From positions 1 through 64,000 of the forward strand of contig NZ_FOFV01000001.1 of assembly GCF_900111005.1 (NCBI RefSeq): 64,000 nucleotides of DNA. The letters are read 5' to 3'. The translations under genes were made by a program, and so were the position numbers. Of the stretch, positions 33,073 to 41,618 are shown piece by piece. Source of the DNA: Lentzea albida (GTDB lineage Bacteria > Actinomycetota > Actinomycetes > Mycobacteriales > Pseudonocardiaceae). The notes beneath the pieces are model-generated. The model was not told where the DNA came from, ran no database searches, and saw nothing but the letters and a program-made list of their open reading frames with translations. The number at the start of each line of letters is the position of its first letter. The first letter of the stretch is position 1.

Positions 33073-33702
33073 CTAGTGGGCCGACGGAGGCAACGGTTCG
33101 GCATTGGGGGACTGCCAGCCCACGCGGACGAGCACCTCGCCCTCGTGCAGGAGCGCTTCCGACGCGAGGCCCCACACGGTCGACGCCAGCACCACCGCGC
33201 TCACCGCCTCGCCCGCGCTCAGCCAGTCGCGTCCCAGCACCCGCAGCAGGGCCCCGTTGCGCCGTGCCGCCAGTTCCAGCTCGCAGTTCTCGGCGCGGGC
33301 CGCGTGCAGCAGCCACGTCAGCGCCGAGTCCGGCACCTCGTCGGGCAGGTAGGGCCGGGGGTCGGCCCTGCGCAACGAGATCGCGGCCGCCGAGGCCACC
33401 TCGGAGTGGAACGCGTCGAGCTCCCAGCGCGGGTGCACGGACGCGACCTGGCCGTCCGGCTGCGGGGTGCGCAGCACGTGGCAGTCCCAGCCCATGGCGG
33501 ACAACGCGACCCGTACGTGGTGAAGCACCGCACCACACGCGAGAAGGCCCGTCTGGTCCGTGCGTGTCGTCAAGAGTTCGAGGCACTCGTTGCCGTTGCG
33601 CCACCGCCACGGCGGAACGATGCCGAACGACGGTGCTCGCGCGGCGAGTTTCAGGACTTCTTCCACGGTTCCCGCGTCGGGTGTGCGCACGCTGGTCCTC
33701 AT
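33073..33702 (-). CDS. shortened Acg-family nitroreductase-like protein
   Basis: A 209-residue protein matching the Acg/Rv2032 group of FMN nitroreductase-like proteins: AARAPSFGIVPPWRWR at the N-terminus and ACGAVLHHVRVALSAMGWDC. Normal members are about 320-330 residues. Here the second half is contracted, with only ADPRPYLPDEVP and the final SAGEAVSAVVLASTVWGLAS-type helix retained. Acg proteins are thought to sequester flavin in dormancy responses, so a short form could be a divergent or decaying copy. It lies 39 bp downstream of the SARP gene on the same strand. Confidence 0.65.
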   Translation of the reverse strand: MRTSVRTPDAGTVEEVLKLAARAPSFGIVPPWRWRNGNECLELLTTRTDQTGLLACGAVLHHVRVALSAMGWDCHVLRTPQPDGQVASVHPRWELDAFHSEVASAAAISLRRADPRPYLPDEVPDSALTWLLHAARAENCELELAARRNGALLRVLGRDWLSAGEAVSAVVLASTVWGLASEALLHEGEVLVRVGWQSPNAEPLPPSAH

Positions 33703-33741
33703 CCGGCCAGCCTGTTCCCGTCCGGCTGCGCGGGGCCTGCG

Positions 33742-36531
33742 TCACGACTGCGCGGCCGCGACCACCGAGGCCACCGTCATCGCCGCACCGCGCGAGAAGT
33801 GCTCCTCGTACTCCTCCGGGCTCAACGCCTTACGGCACAAGGTCACGCATTGGTCGTGCGACGCCGCGAAGTTCGCGGACCCGAACAGCGGCAGGCCGAC
33901 CGACTGCCACACCCGGTCCGCACCGCCCAGCAGCAGCGCGGCGTGCGACGCGGACCCGGTGATCACCGAGATCAGCGCCAGCAGCTCGACGGACACCGCG
34001 ATGCCCAGCAGGTCGTGGAACTGCTCCTTGATGCGCAACGACGTCGTGGCGAGCTCGCGGGCCTCGGCGACGTCACCGCGTCCCATCGCCACGAAAGCCA
34101 GGACGTACAACGCGAACGCTCGCGCCCACAGCTCGCCGTTCTCCTCACACACGACGCGTGCCTTGGTGCAGATCTCCGCCGCGCGGTCGAGTTCGCCGCC
34201 GAACGCCGCGGTGATCGCCAACGCCACCCGTGCCATGACCACGTTGCTGTCCAGGTGCCCGAGCTCGGCGTGCCGGCGGTCGGCCTCGGCCAGCAGGCGC
34301 GCGCCCAGTGGCAGGTCGTCGTCGAACACGGCCGCGGCGCCCTGCACGTAAGTCGCGTAGACGTCGGCGTCCTCGTCGCCCAGCACCGCGGCCTCGGTGC
34401 GGCACGCCTCCAGCAACGCCGGCACGGCGCTGGTGTTGCCCTGCAGCGTCGCCAGGTAGCCGGTGACCCACAACGCCTTGCAGCGCGCCCGTGACGGCTC
34501 GGTCTCGAGCGACAGCGCCCAGTTCAGCCAGTGGCGTCCCTCGGCGAACCGCCCGCAGCCGACCCAGTAGAACCACAGCGTCGAGGCGAGCCGCAGTCCC
34601 GACTCGGCCTCGCCCGGCGTCGTCAGCGAGTGCTCCAGCGCCGCCCGCAGGTTGCCGCGCTCGGCCGCCATCGCGCCCACGGTCGCCGCCTGCCGCGGCG
34701 TGAACCAGGCCCGTTCCCCTTGCAGCGCAACACCCGTGTACCAGTCGCGATGGCGCGCTTTCAGCCGTTGCTCGTCATCGCTCGCACGCAACCGCGTCTG
34801 CCCGAACTGGCGCATGGTCTCCAGCAACCGATAGCGCGCCACGCCCGCATGTTCTTCGCGTTGCAGCACGGACTTGTCGACCAGCCCGTCGACCGCGTCG
34901 AACATGTAGTCCGCGGTCAGCGCGTCGTCCGAGCACACCGCCTCGGCCGCGGCGAGGTCGAAACCGCCCGCGAAGACCGACGCCCGCGCCCACAGCAGCT
35001 GTTCGCGCGGCGAGCAGAGGTCGAAGCTCCACTCCATCGTCGCGAGCAGCGTCTGGTGCTGCGGCAACGCGGTGCGCCCGCCGTCGGTCAGCACCCGGAA
35101 CCGGTCGTCCAGCCGCTCCAGCAGCTGCGCCGGGGTCAGCGCGCGCACCCGCAGGGCCGCCATCTCGATGGCCAGCGGGATCCCGTCGAGGCGGCGGCAC
35201 AGGTCCGCGACGGCCTGCTCGTTCGCCGCCGTGATGACGAACGAGCCGGGAATCGCCGCATCAGCGCGTTGGGCGAACAGCGTCGCCGCCGGATACGGCA
35301 CGGACAACGGCGACACGGACAGGACCTGCTCTCCGTAGACGCGGAGCGCGCGCCGGGACGTGGCGATGACACGGAGGTCCGGCGCCACCCGCAGGAGCGT
35401 GTCCACCAGGACCGCGCAGTGGTCCACGACGTGCTCGCAGTTGTCGAGCACCAGCAGCGCGTCCTTGCCCGCCAGGAACTCCGTGAGCACGCTCAGCTGA
35501 CCGCGCCCGGTCTGGTCGACCACGCCCAGCGCCTCGGCGACGGCGTGCGGCACGAGGGCCTTGTCCCGCAACGCCGCCAGCTCCACGAGCCACACACCGT
35601 CCGGCGGGTGCTCGCCGCGCGCCACGTGCAGCGCGAGCCGCGTCTTGCCCACACCACCGACTCCGATGAGCGTGACCAGCCGGTGCCTCCGGATCAGGTC
35701 GGCGACGTGCTCGGTCTCCGGGCGGTCCACGAAGCTCGACCGGTCGGCGGGCAGGTTGCCGCGCACCGGCACCGGGACGCGTTCCGGCAGGTCGAGGCGG
35801 GGGTCGGCGGTCAGCACCGCCTGTTCGAGGTCCTTGAGCCGCGGCCCGGGCTCGATGCCCAGCTCACCGACCAGGACGCCGCGCGCCCGCTGGAACGCGG
35901 CCAGCGCCTCGGCCTGCCTGCCGCAGCGGTAGAGCGCGATCATCAGCTGCTCCCACAGCCGTTCGCGGAACGGCTGCTGCTCGACCAGGGAGTTGACCAG
36001 CGGCGCCACCGCGGCGTGCTCGCCCAGCGCGAGCGAGGCCTCCATCAGGTCCTCCGTCGCGTCCATCCGCAGGTCGGTCAGCCGCGCGGACTCCTGCCGG
36101 GTCCAGTCGCCCGGACGGCAGTCCGCGAGGGGGTCGCCCGTCCACAACGCGAGGGCCTCGCGCAGCATCTTCGCCGACTCCAACGGATCGTCGCTGTGCC
36201 GTGCTGCTGCGACGAGCGCCTCGAACCGTGCGACGTCAACGGTGTCCGCAGGGGCGTTCAGGACGTAACCCGGCTCGCGAGTCGTGATCAGCTCACCCAG
36301 TCCGGCGTCGCGGATCTGCCCGCGCAACCGCGCGAGGAGGCTGTGCAGGGTCTTCGTGGCGGTCGCAGGCACCTCGTCCGACCAGAGCGCGTCCACGAGC
36401 GCACTCCTCGGCACCGTCTCTCCCGGCTTCAGCGCCAGCCGTGCGACCAAGGTCCTCTGTCCCGCACTGCTGAGCTGAACTGCTCCGTTCGGACCGGTGA
36501 GTTCGAGCGGTCCGAGCAGCCGGATGATCAC
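33742..36531 (-). CDS. AfsR/SARP-type regulator (winged helix, BTAD, NB-ARC, TPR)
   Basis: A 929-residue regulator. Residues 1-95 form the OmpR-like DNA-binding domain of SARPs, and 98-245 the bacterial transcriptional activation domain. Residues about 265-560 form an NB-ARC ATPase with P-loop GVGGVGKT (290-297) and Walker B LLVLDNCEH. The remainder is TPR-like helices. AfsR-like proteins integrate signals for secondary metabolism. GTG 36531 has AGGA 8 nt upstream; an ATG at 36579 would leave almost no room before the divergent P450 gene. The P450 at 36589 is the obvious candidate target. Confidence 0.9.
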   Translation of the reverse strand: MIIRLLGPLELTGPNGAVQLSSAGQRTLVARLALKPGETVPRSALVDALWSDEVPATATKTLHSLLARLRGQIRDAGLGELITTREPGYVLNAPADTVDVARFEALVAAARHSDDPLESAKMLREALALWTGDPLADCRPGDWTRQESARLTDLRMDATEDLMEASLALGEHAAVAPLVNSLVEQQPFRERLWEQLMIALYRCGRQAEALAAFQRARGVLVGELGIEPGPRLKDLEQAVLTADPRLDLPERVPVPVRGNLPADRSSFVDRPETEHVADLIRRHRLVTLIGVGGVGKTRLALHVARGEHPPDGVWLVELAALRDKALVPHAVAEALGVVDQTGRGQLSVLTEFLAGKDALLVLDNCEHVVDHCAVLVDTLLRVAPDLRVIATSRRALRVYGEQVLSVSPLSVPYPAATLFAQRADAAIPGSFVITAANEQAVADLCRRLDGIPLAIEMAALRVRALTPAQLLERLDDRFRVLTDGGRTALPQHQTLLATMEWSFDLCSPREQLLWARASVFAGGFDLAAAEAVCSDDALTADYMFDAVDGLVDKSVLQREEHAGVARYRLLETMRQFGQTRLRASDDEQRLKARHRDWYTGVALQGERAWFTPRQAATVGAMAAERGNLRAALEHSLTTPGEAESGLRLASTLWFYWVGCGRFAEGRHWLNWALSLETEPSRARCKALWVTGYLATLQGNTSAVPALLEACRTEAAVLGDEDADVYATYVQGAAAVFDDDLPLGARLLAEADRRHAELGHLDSNVVMARVALAITAAFGGELDRAAEICTKARVVCEENGELWARAFALYVLAFVAMGRGDVAEARELATTSLRIKEQFHDLLGIAVSVELLALISVITGSASHAALLLGGADRVWQSVGLPLFGSANFAASHDQCVTLCRKALSPEEYEEHFSRGAAMTVASVVAAAQS

Positions 36532-36588
36532 GTTTTTGGTCCTGTCGTCAGCCCCCGACAAAGGCCATGAACGCGCCAAGATATCGCA

Positions 36589-37629
36589 ATGGAATTCGAC
36601 CCGAGAATCAACGCCCAGCGGGTGACCGCATATGCCGAGCTGCGTGCCGTGCTGGCTGATCCGGTGACGTTCTCCTCCCGGAACATGGCTGGTCCGCAGG
36701 TCGCGACGGTCGCCGCGCTGTTGCCACCGGAGCAGCGACGATTACTCGAATTGATGTCATCGTTGAACGCTGCGGACGGCACGAGACATGCCCGAATTCG
36801 TGCGTCGGCGAATCAGAAATTCACTCCAACGGCCGTGCGCCGAATGGCTGACCCCATTAGGGAACGCGCACGTCTTCTGCTCGACGAACTACCGGAGGAG
36901 GCCGACTTCGTCAGCGGTTTCGCCGCGCCGCTCGCGCTGGGAGTCGTCGGCGACCTGCTCGGCGTACCGGAAGCGGACTTCCCGCTGTTCCGCGAGTTCA
37001 CGGCGCCGGTGCTGGAACTGACCAGCGGCGACGAGGTCAGCGAGCGCGTGCTCGGCTCGTACTTCGCCGCCATGAACGAGTTCTGCGCGTACTTCGGTCG
37101 CTCGCAGGCGTTCCGCGGCGGACAGCTCTCGGAGCAGGAACGGCTGTCGCTGTGCCTCGCGGTCGTCGTGGCCGGCACCGACTCGACGGCGAACATGCTG
37201 TCCAGCACGGTGCTGAGGCTGGATCCCCGCGAACGCAGGCTGGGCGGGGTGGTCGAGGAGGTCGTGCGGCTCGACTCGCCGTTCATCGGCTTCTTCCGCA
37301 CCGCCACCCGCCCGGTGACCGTGGGCGGGGTGGAGATCGCCGCGGGCGAGCACCTGTTCCTCGACTACGCGGCGGGCAACCGCGACCCGAAGGTGTTCAC
37401 CGAGGACTTCGACCCGGGCAGGCCCTCCGTGCCGGGGCACCTCGGCTTCGGCCACGGCCCGCACTACTGCCTCGGCGCCCAGCTGGCGCGCCTGGAGGGC
37501 ACGATCGTGGCCGAGGAGCTGCTCGACCGCTCGTCGGAGCCGGTCGAGCAGCCCGTGCGCCACCGCAGGCACCTGATCAGTCACGGGCCCGCGGAGCTGC
37601 GGTTCAGACCAGGGCAGCGTCGAGGGTGA
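36589..37629 (+). CDS. cytochrome P450, N-terminally short
   Basis: A 346-residue P450 with the I-helix VVAGTDST, the K-helix ExxR in VVEEVVRLDSP, and the heme loop FGHGPHYCLGAQLAR. Bacterial P450s are near 400 residues. This one lacks about 40 at the N-terminus, since the text joins the B-helix region almost at once (YAELRAVLADPVTFSSR), and the J-helix before ExxR is also shortened. No upstream in-frame start restores it. It may be degenerate or a specialised form. The region 36720-36860 is less GC-rich than its neighbours. It diverges from the SARP gene and overlaps the OsmC gene by 26 bp. Confidence 0.75.
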   Translation: MEFDPRINAQRVTAYAELRAVLADPVTFSSRNMAGPQVATVAALLPPEQRRLLELMSSLNAADGTRHARIRASANQKFTPTAVRRMADPIRERARLLLDELPEEADFVSGFAAPLALGVVGDLLGVPEADFPLFREFTAPVLELTSGDEVSERVLGSYFAAMNEFCAYFGRSQAFRGGQLSEQERLSLCLAVVVAGTDSTANMLSSTVLRLDPRERRLGGVVEEVVRLDSPFIGFFRTATRPVTVGGVEIAAGEHLFLDYAAGNRDPKVFTEDFDPGRPSVPGHLGFGHGPHYCLGAQLARLEGTIVAEELLDRSSEPVEQPVRHRRHLISHGPAELRFRPGQRRG

Positions 37630-38032
37630 TGTTCTCGACGGCCGCGAGCGCCTTGGAGACCGGGCAGTTCGCCTTGGCGCCCTCGGCGGCCGCGACGAAG
37701 TCCTCCTGCGACAGGCCCGGCACGTTGGCGCGGACCGTGATGTGGATGCCGGTGATGCCGACGCCCGCCTGGAAGCTCACCTCGGCCTTGGTGTCGATCG
37801 AGGTGGGAGGCGTGCCCGCACCGGTCAGGCCGTGCGAGAGCGCCATCGAGTAGCAGGACGAGTGCGCCGCGGCGATGAGCTCCTCGGGGCTGGTCTTGCC
37901 ACCGGCCTCCTCGGCGCGCGCCTTCCAGTCGATGTCGAAGCTGCCGGCGTTGGAGGTGGCGAGGCTGACGTTCCCCTTGCCCTCGACGAGGGAGCCTTCC
38001 CAGTGAGCGTTTGCCGTCTGCTTGATGGCCAT
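37604..38032 (-). CDS. OsmC-type organic hydroperoxide reductase
   Basis: A 142-residue OsmC/Ohr-family peroxiredoxin. The two redox cysteines are present: one in AAAHSSCYSMALS and one in GAKANCPVSKAL. The arrangement is OsmC-like rather than Ohr. It reduces organic hydroperoxides with thiol partners in the cytoplasm. The 3' end overlaps the convergent P450 gene by 26 bp. Confidence 0.92.
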   Translation of the reverse strand: MAIKQTANAHWEGSLVEGKGNVSLATSNAGSFDIDWKARAEEAGGKTSPEELIAAAHSSCYSMALSHGLTGAGTPPTSIDTKAEVSFQAGVGITGIHITVRANVPGLSQEDFVAAAEGAKANCPVSKALAAVENITLDAALV

Positions 38033-38138
38033 GATCTCGAGGTCCTTAGGTCGAAGCGAGCTGTCCCGACCACCTTGTCACGGGTGGGCCCGGAGATCAC
38101 CCCGAGAACCACGTGCCGGGACTGTGAGAGTCTCTCGT

Positions 38139-39044
38139 GTGAACGTCGTGCTGCCCCCGCGTGTCGCCGCCGGAGATCGGGTCCGCCTCGTGTCGCCCGC
38201 GAGCTTCCCGGACGAGGAGGGGCTCGCCGAGTCCGTGCGGGTGCTCGAGAGTTGGGGACTCGTCGTCGAGATCGGCGAGCACGCTGTCGACCGGCACGGG
38301 TACATGGCGGGCCGCGACGCAGACCGGCTGGCCGACCTGAACGACGCCTATCGCGATCCCGGGGTGTGGGCGCTGTTCGCCACCCGAGGAGGAGCGGGCG
38401 CCTACCGCATCGCCCACGACGTCGACTTCGACGCGGTAAAGGCCGACCCCAAGCCGTTGGTGGGGTTCAGCGACATCACCAGCCTGCACCTGGCTCTGTG
38501 GCGGCACTGCCGGGTCGCCGGGGTCCACGGCTTCCTGGCCGGTGCCCGCTCGGAGGCCTCGACGCGGTCGTTGCTGATGGAGACCGAACCGGCTGTGCTG
38601 CACCGGGACGCCTCGGTCCTCACCGCGGCCGTCCGGGTCGGCGGGGTCGCCACGGGCAACGTCGTCGGCGGCCACCTCGGCACCCTCGCGTGGTCCGTGG
38701 GCACCGGAACCCTGAACCTGGACGGCACGATCCTGTTCGTGGAGGCACCGAGGGCGGTCGGATTGGGCCACGTCGACCGGCAGCTGACGCAACTCATCCG
38801 CTCGGGCTCGCTTCGGGGCGTGCGCGGGGTGGTGCTCGGCCGGTTCCCGGGGTTCGAGGACTACAGCGATCGCGACTGGACCGTTCTCGACGTCCTGCGC
38901 GACCGGCTGGAGGTCTTGGACGTGCCCGTGCTGGGCGGTGTGGACGTAGGCCATGGGGAGCAACCGCTGTCGCTGGCCCTTGGACCAATCGCCGAGTTGG
39001 ACGCGGACGCGGGCACGCTCACCGTCGGCCCGGCAGTGCGGTGA
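38139..39044 (+). CDS. S66 peptidase, LD-carboxypeptidase type
   Basis: A 301-residue serine peptidase of family S66, which trims the terminal D-alanine from tetrapeptides of recycled peptidoglycan or cleaves related peptides. The catalytic Ser lies in VGFSDIT, with the preceding FATRGGAGAYRI. The Glu lies in ILFVEAP and the His in DVGHGEQPLSLALG, giving the full Ser-His-Glu triad. No signal peptide, so cytoplasmic. The start is either GTG 38139 or GTG 38124; neither has a strong ribosome site. A perfect hairpin follows the stop. Confidence 0.9.
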   Translation: MNVVLPPRVAAGDRVRLVSPASFPDEEGLAESVRVLESWGLVVEIGEHAVDRHGYMAGRDADRLADLNDAYRDPGVWALFATRGGAGAYRIAHDVDFDAVKADPKPLVGFSDITSLHLALWRHCRVAGVHGFLAGARSEASTRSLLMETEPAVLHRDASVLTAAVRVGGVATGNVVGGHLGTLAWSVGTGTLNLDGTILFVEAPRAVGLGHVDRQLTQLIRSGSLRGVRGVVLGRFPGFEDYSDRDWTVLDVLRDRLEVLDVPVLGGVDVGHGEQPLSLALGPIAELDADAGTLTVGPAVR

Positions 39045-39046
39045 AA

Positions 39047-39086
39047 CGAAAGAAGTCCGGCACCCAGGGGTACCGGACTTCTTTCG
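39047..39086. terminator. bidirectional terminator, 14-bp perfect stem
   Basis: CGAAAGAAGTCCGG (39047-39060) pairs perfectly with CCGGACTTCTTTCG (39073-39086) around 12 nt. It lies 2 bp after the carboxypeptidase stop and 3 bp beyond the 3' end of the leftward tRNA gene. With CTTCTTTCG on one strand and the same sequence on the other, it can end both transcripts. Confidence 0.85.
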
Positions 39087-39089
39087 AGA

Positions 39090-39161
39090 GCGGATGACGA
39101 GACTCGAACTCGCGACCCTCACCTTGGCAAGGTGATGCGCTACCAACTGCGCTACATCCGC
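39090..39161 (-). tRNA. tRNA-Gly, anticodon GCC
   Basis: On the minus strand the 72-nt sequence folds as a full cloverleaf. Acceptor GCGGATG pairs with CATCCGC, the D-loop is AGTTGGTAG, the anticodon stem-loop CACCTTGCCAAGGTG gives GCC, and the T-arm contains GTTCGAGTC. CCA is not encoded. A terminator hairpin follows directly. The tRNA end is a possible attachment site, but no integrase or repeated tRNA fragment is visible nearby. Confidence 0.97.
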
Positions 39162-39193
39162 ACTGCCTTACGGGAGAGAACTATACAGCAGGG

Positions 39194-39592
39194 CTAAACG
39201 GCGTCTTGCGAGGGGGGTGCCAAACCGGCCAGCAGTTGATCTACCTCGGACAACTGCTCCTTCGGCCACCGCCACTCCCACAACGCCCGCACCTTCGGCA
39301 GCACGTCGACCGGCAGCCACGCGGCCACCTCCTCGCGGAGGTCCCAGTCGTCGAACACGTGCTCGTAGAAGCTGATCAACGCGGCGTTCTCCAGGAACTG
39401 CTCCGGCTGGTGGAAGCACCAGTGCGCGAAGCCGTACGCGCGGCGCAGCACGTCGTCGTCCTGCTCGCGGTGCGCTTCCTGCGCCAGCTGGGACAGTTCG
39501 GAGAAGAAGACGTGGCAGGACCACTCCTCGGTCTCGGCGACAGCCCGAAGTTCCGGCACGAGGGCCGAAGCGCGTTCCCGCCAGTCCACCAC
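39194..39592 (-). CDS. hypothetical helical protein
   Basis: A 132-residue acidic protein, Trp-rich and predicted all helical: WRERASALVPELRAV, CHVFFSELSQLAQEAHREQD, AHWCFHQPEQFLENAALISF, WDLREEVAAWLPVDVL. I do not recognise a domain, although similar small proteins are common among immunity-like genes of actinobacteria. Two adjacent GTG codons (39592 and 39589) could start it. It lies just upstream of the tRNA on the same strand. Confidence 0.6.
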   Translation of the reverse strand: MVDWRERASALVPELRAVAETEEWSCHVFFSELSQLAQEAHREQDDDVLRRAYGFAHWCFHQPEQFLENAALISFYEHVFDDWDLREEVAAWLPVDVLPKVRALWEWRWPKEQLSEVDQLLAGLAPPSQDAV

Positions 39593-39766
39593 GTGCGTGA
39601 CGATAGTCGCTCGATCTTGTCCGGCCGACCGTCCGACGCCCACCTGTGACCGTCCTGTCACCGATCACGTTGCGCTGATCAGCCCACTACTAACGGATGG
39701 TCTTGTATATCGACCTGTTCTCATCGATGAGCAGTTCTGGCCCCTTGTGGCATGTTGAGGGCTGTG

Positions 39767-41071
39767 ATGGTCGACGAGAACGAGGTCGACCGGGACCTGC
39801 TCGCCAGGGTGCGCGAGGGAGACGACTCGGCCTACGGCGAACTGTTCTCCCGGCATGCGGACGCGATCCGCCGCTTTTCCCTCAGGCACGTCCGCGAGGC
39901 GGCCGAAGCCGACGACCTCACCGCCGAGGCGTTCTTCCGCATGCTCCAGGCCATCCGGCGCGGCAGCGGGCCCACGGACCACGTCCGCACGTACCTGCTC
40001 ACCGTCGCCCGCCGCGTCGCGTGGGAGTGGAGCGGACGGCGCCGGGACGTGCCGGTGGAGGACGAGGAGCTGGGCCGCCGGGTCGAGCCGGTGAGCGACA
40101 ACGCGAACCGCCGGGTCGAGCACAACCTCATCACCAGGGCTTTCTCCAGCCTGCCGGAACGCTGGCGGGTCGTGCTGTGGCGCGTCGAGGTGGAGGGCGA
40201 ACGCCCCGCCACCGTGGCACCGCACTTCGGGCTTTCGCCGAACGCCATGTCGGCGTTGGCCCGCCGTGCGCGCGAGGGATTGCGTGCGGCGTATCTCCAG
40301 GCTCATCTCGCGGCGGACGACGGGCGTTCGTCGTGCGCGGCGATCCGGTCGAAGCTCGGCACCTACACCGCGGGCGGGGTCCAGGGCGTCGAGGAACGCC
40401 GGATCGGTGCCCACCTCGACACCTGTTCGTCCTGCTCGCAGCTCCACACCGAGCTGAACGAGGTCTGCGCGACGCTGCGCGCCAACGCCGGGTTCCTGGT
40501 CGTGCCGGCCGCGCTCGGGCTCGCGTTCGCCGGGAAGGTGTTCTTCACCAAGGCCAAGCTGGCGTTCGCCGCTGCGAGCGTGGCGACCGTCGGCCTGTTC
40601 GGGACGATGGCCGCGGTGTTCAACGGCGGTGCGGGCGTCGCCGTGGTGCAGCCGGACCAGAACCCGGTGATCGCCATGGAGACGTCGGGTTCGTCGAGCT
40701 CCTCCCGCAGCCAGGAGCTCGTGGTGGCCCAGCCGCCCGCTCCCGAACAGCAGCGGCAGGTGAAGCCGCAGGAGAACGTGGTCAACCCCGGTGCGCCGCG
40801 GCACCAGGAGACCGTGCGCAGGACCGAGTCGTCCGTGCCTCCGACCAGCAACAAGCTGGAGAAACCCCCTCCGGCCGAACGGGGCGAGGACGTCACCGCG
40901 TCGAAGGGGCAGTCCGACGACGTGAGCACGGCGCAGACGACGTCACGTGACATCAGTTCGTTCGACGTGCAGTCGACCTCGGCCTCACCGTCCGCCTCCA
41001 CGCCGTGCTCGTCGCCGCAGACCACGGCCACGACGATCACGCTCTACCCGAAACCGGCGTTCGAGGACTGA
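39767..41071 (+). CDS. ECF sigma factor fused to zinc-finger anti-sigma and membrane domain
   Basis: A 434-residue single-chain sigma/anti-sigma protein. Residues 8-85 are sigma region 2 and about 118-175 region 4. A zf-HC2 anti-sigma motif H216-x3-C220-x2-C223 follows, then two hydrophobic segments (about 241-258 and 264-285). The last 150 residues, rich in Ser, Pro, Gln and charge, probably lie outside the membrane. Fused sigma factors of this kind (ECF53-like in recent classifications, from memory) are probably held at the membrane until released by proteolysis. TGAGGG lies 5 nt before ATG 39767. A 12-bp palindrome CTCATCGATGAG sits at 39720-39731. Confidence 0.85.
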   Translation: MVDENEVDRDLLARVREGDDSAYGELFSRHADAIRRFSLRHVREAAEADDLTAEAFFRMLQAIRRGSGPTDHVRTYLLTVARRVAWEWSGRRRDVPVEDEELGRRVEPVSDNANRRVEHNLITRAFSSLPERWRVVLWRVEVEGERPATVAPHFGLSPNAMSALARRAREGLRAAYLQAHLAADDGRSSCAAIRSKLGTYTAGGVQGVEERRIGAHLDTCSSCSQLHTELNEVCATLRANAGFLVVPAALGLAFAGKVFFTKAKLAFAAASVATVGLFGTMAAVFNGGAGVAVVQPDQNPVIAMETSGSSSSSRSQELVVAQPPAPEQQRQVKPQENVVNPGAPRHQETVRRTESSVPPTSNKLEKPPPAERGEDVTASKGQSDDVSTAQTTSRDISSFDVQSTSASPSASTPCSSPQTTATTITLYPKPAFED

Positions 41072-41165
41072 CGGTGACGATCATGCTCGGCCGAGTTCAC
41101 CCACAAGGCTCGGCCTGGGCCAGGTACGGTTTGTCCAAGACCGACCGAGCGTGGGAGACGGGTAC

Positions 41166-41603
41166 ATGACGCGGCTGGTGCGCGGTGCTGACGGGCGGAT
41201 GTGGACGGTTCACAGCCGAGTCGAGTGGCGCAACCCGGTGGCCTCCGACGACTTCGAACACGACGTCAGCGGTGGTGTGCTGCCCGGGGTGATGATGGCG
41301 GGCATGCTCGTCGTGATGGTGGTCGTGCTGATCGCCTGGACGCCCGAGCAGGTCGTCGTGCCGGCGTGGCTGATCCTCGCGCTGATCTTCCTGTTCGCCT
41401 TCTTCCCGGTCCGCTGGGCGCTGCGTCGCCCGCACACGCTGGTCGCGGAGAGCAAGGCCACCGCCGACGAGCTGCCGCCCGAAAGGTGGATCGGCTCGGT
41501 GCGCGGTCCGCTCGCGGTGCGCCAGGAGGCGTCCCGGGTCGCCCGGACGATCGAGATGCACTCGCTGCCGGACGTCGAAGGCCCGTTGCAACCCGTCGAC
41601 TGA
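41166..41603 (+). CDS. two-helix membrane protein
   Basis: A 145-residue protein with a polar N-terminus (MTRLVRGADGRMWTVHSRVEW), two adjacent transmembrane helices (residues about 40-60 and 65-80) ending in FPVRWALRRPHTLVAE, and an acidic cytoplasmic tail. This resembles a common actinobacterial membrane protein of unknown function found near DNA-repair genes. GGGAG precedes the ATG. It lies 15 bp before the DNA glycosylase gene, so they are probably cotranscribed. Confidence 0.7.
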   Translation: MTRLVRGADGRMWTVHSRVEWRNPVASDDFEHDVSGGVLPGVMMAGMLVVMVVVLIAWTPEQVVVPAWLILALIFLFAFFPVRWALRRPHTLVAESKATADELPPERWIGSVRGPLAVRQEASRVARTIEMHSLPDVEGPLQPVD

Positions 41604-41618
41604 TGCGACACTGGACCG

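Noticed and set aside
39090..39161. tRNA-Gly as an integration site of a mobile element
   Set aside because: No integrase, no repeated 3' tRNA fragment and no change in gene character next to it.
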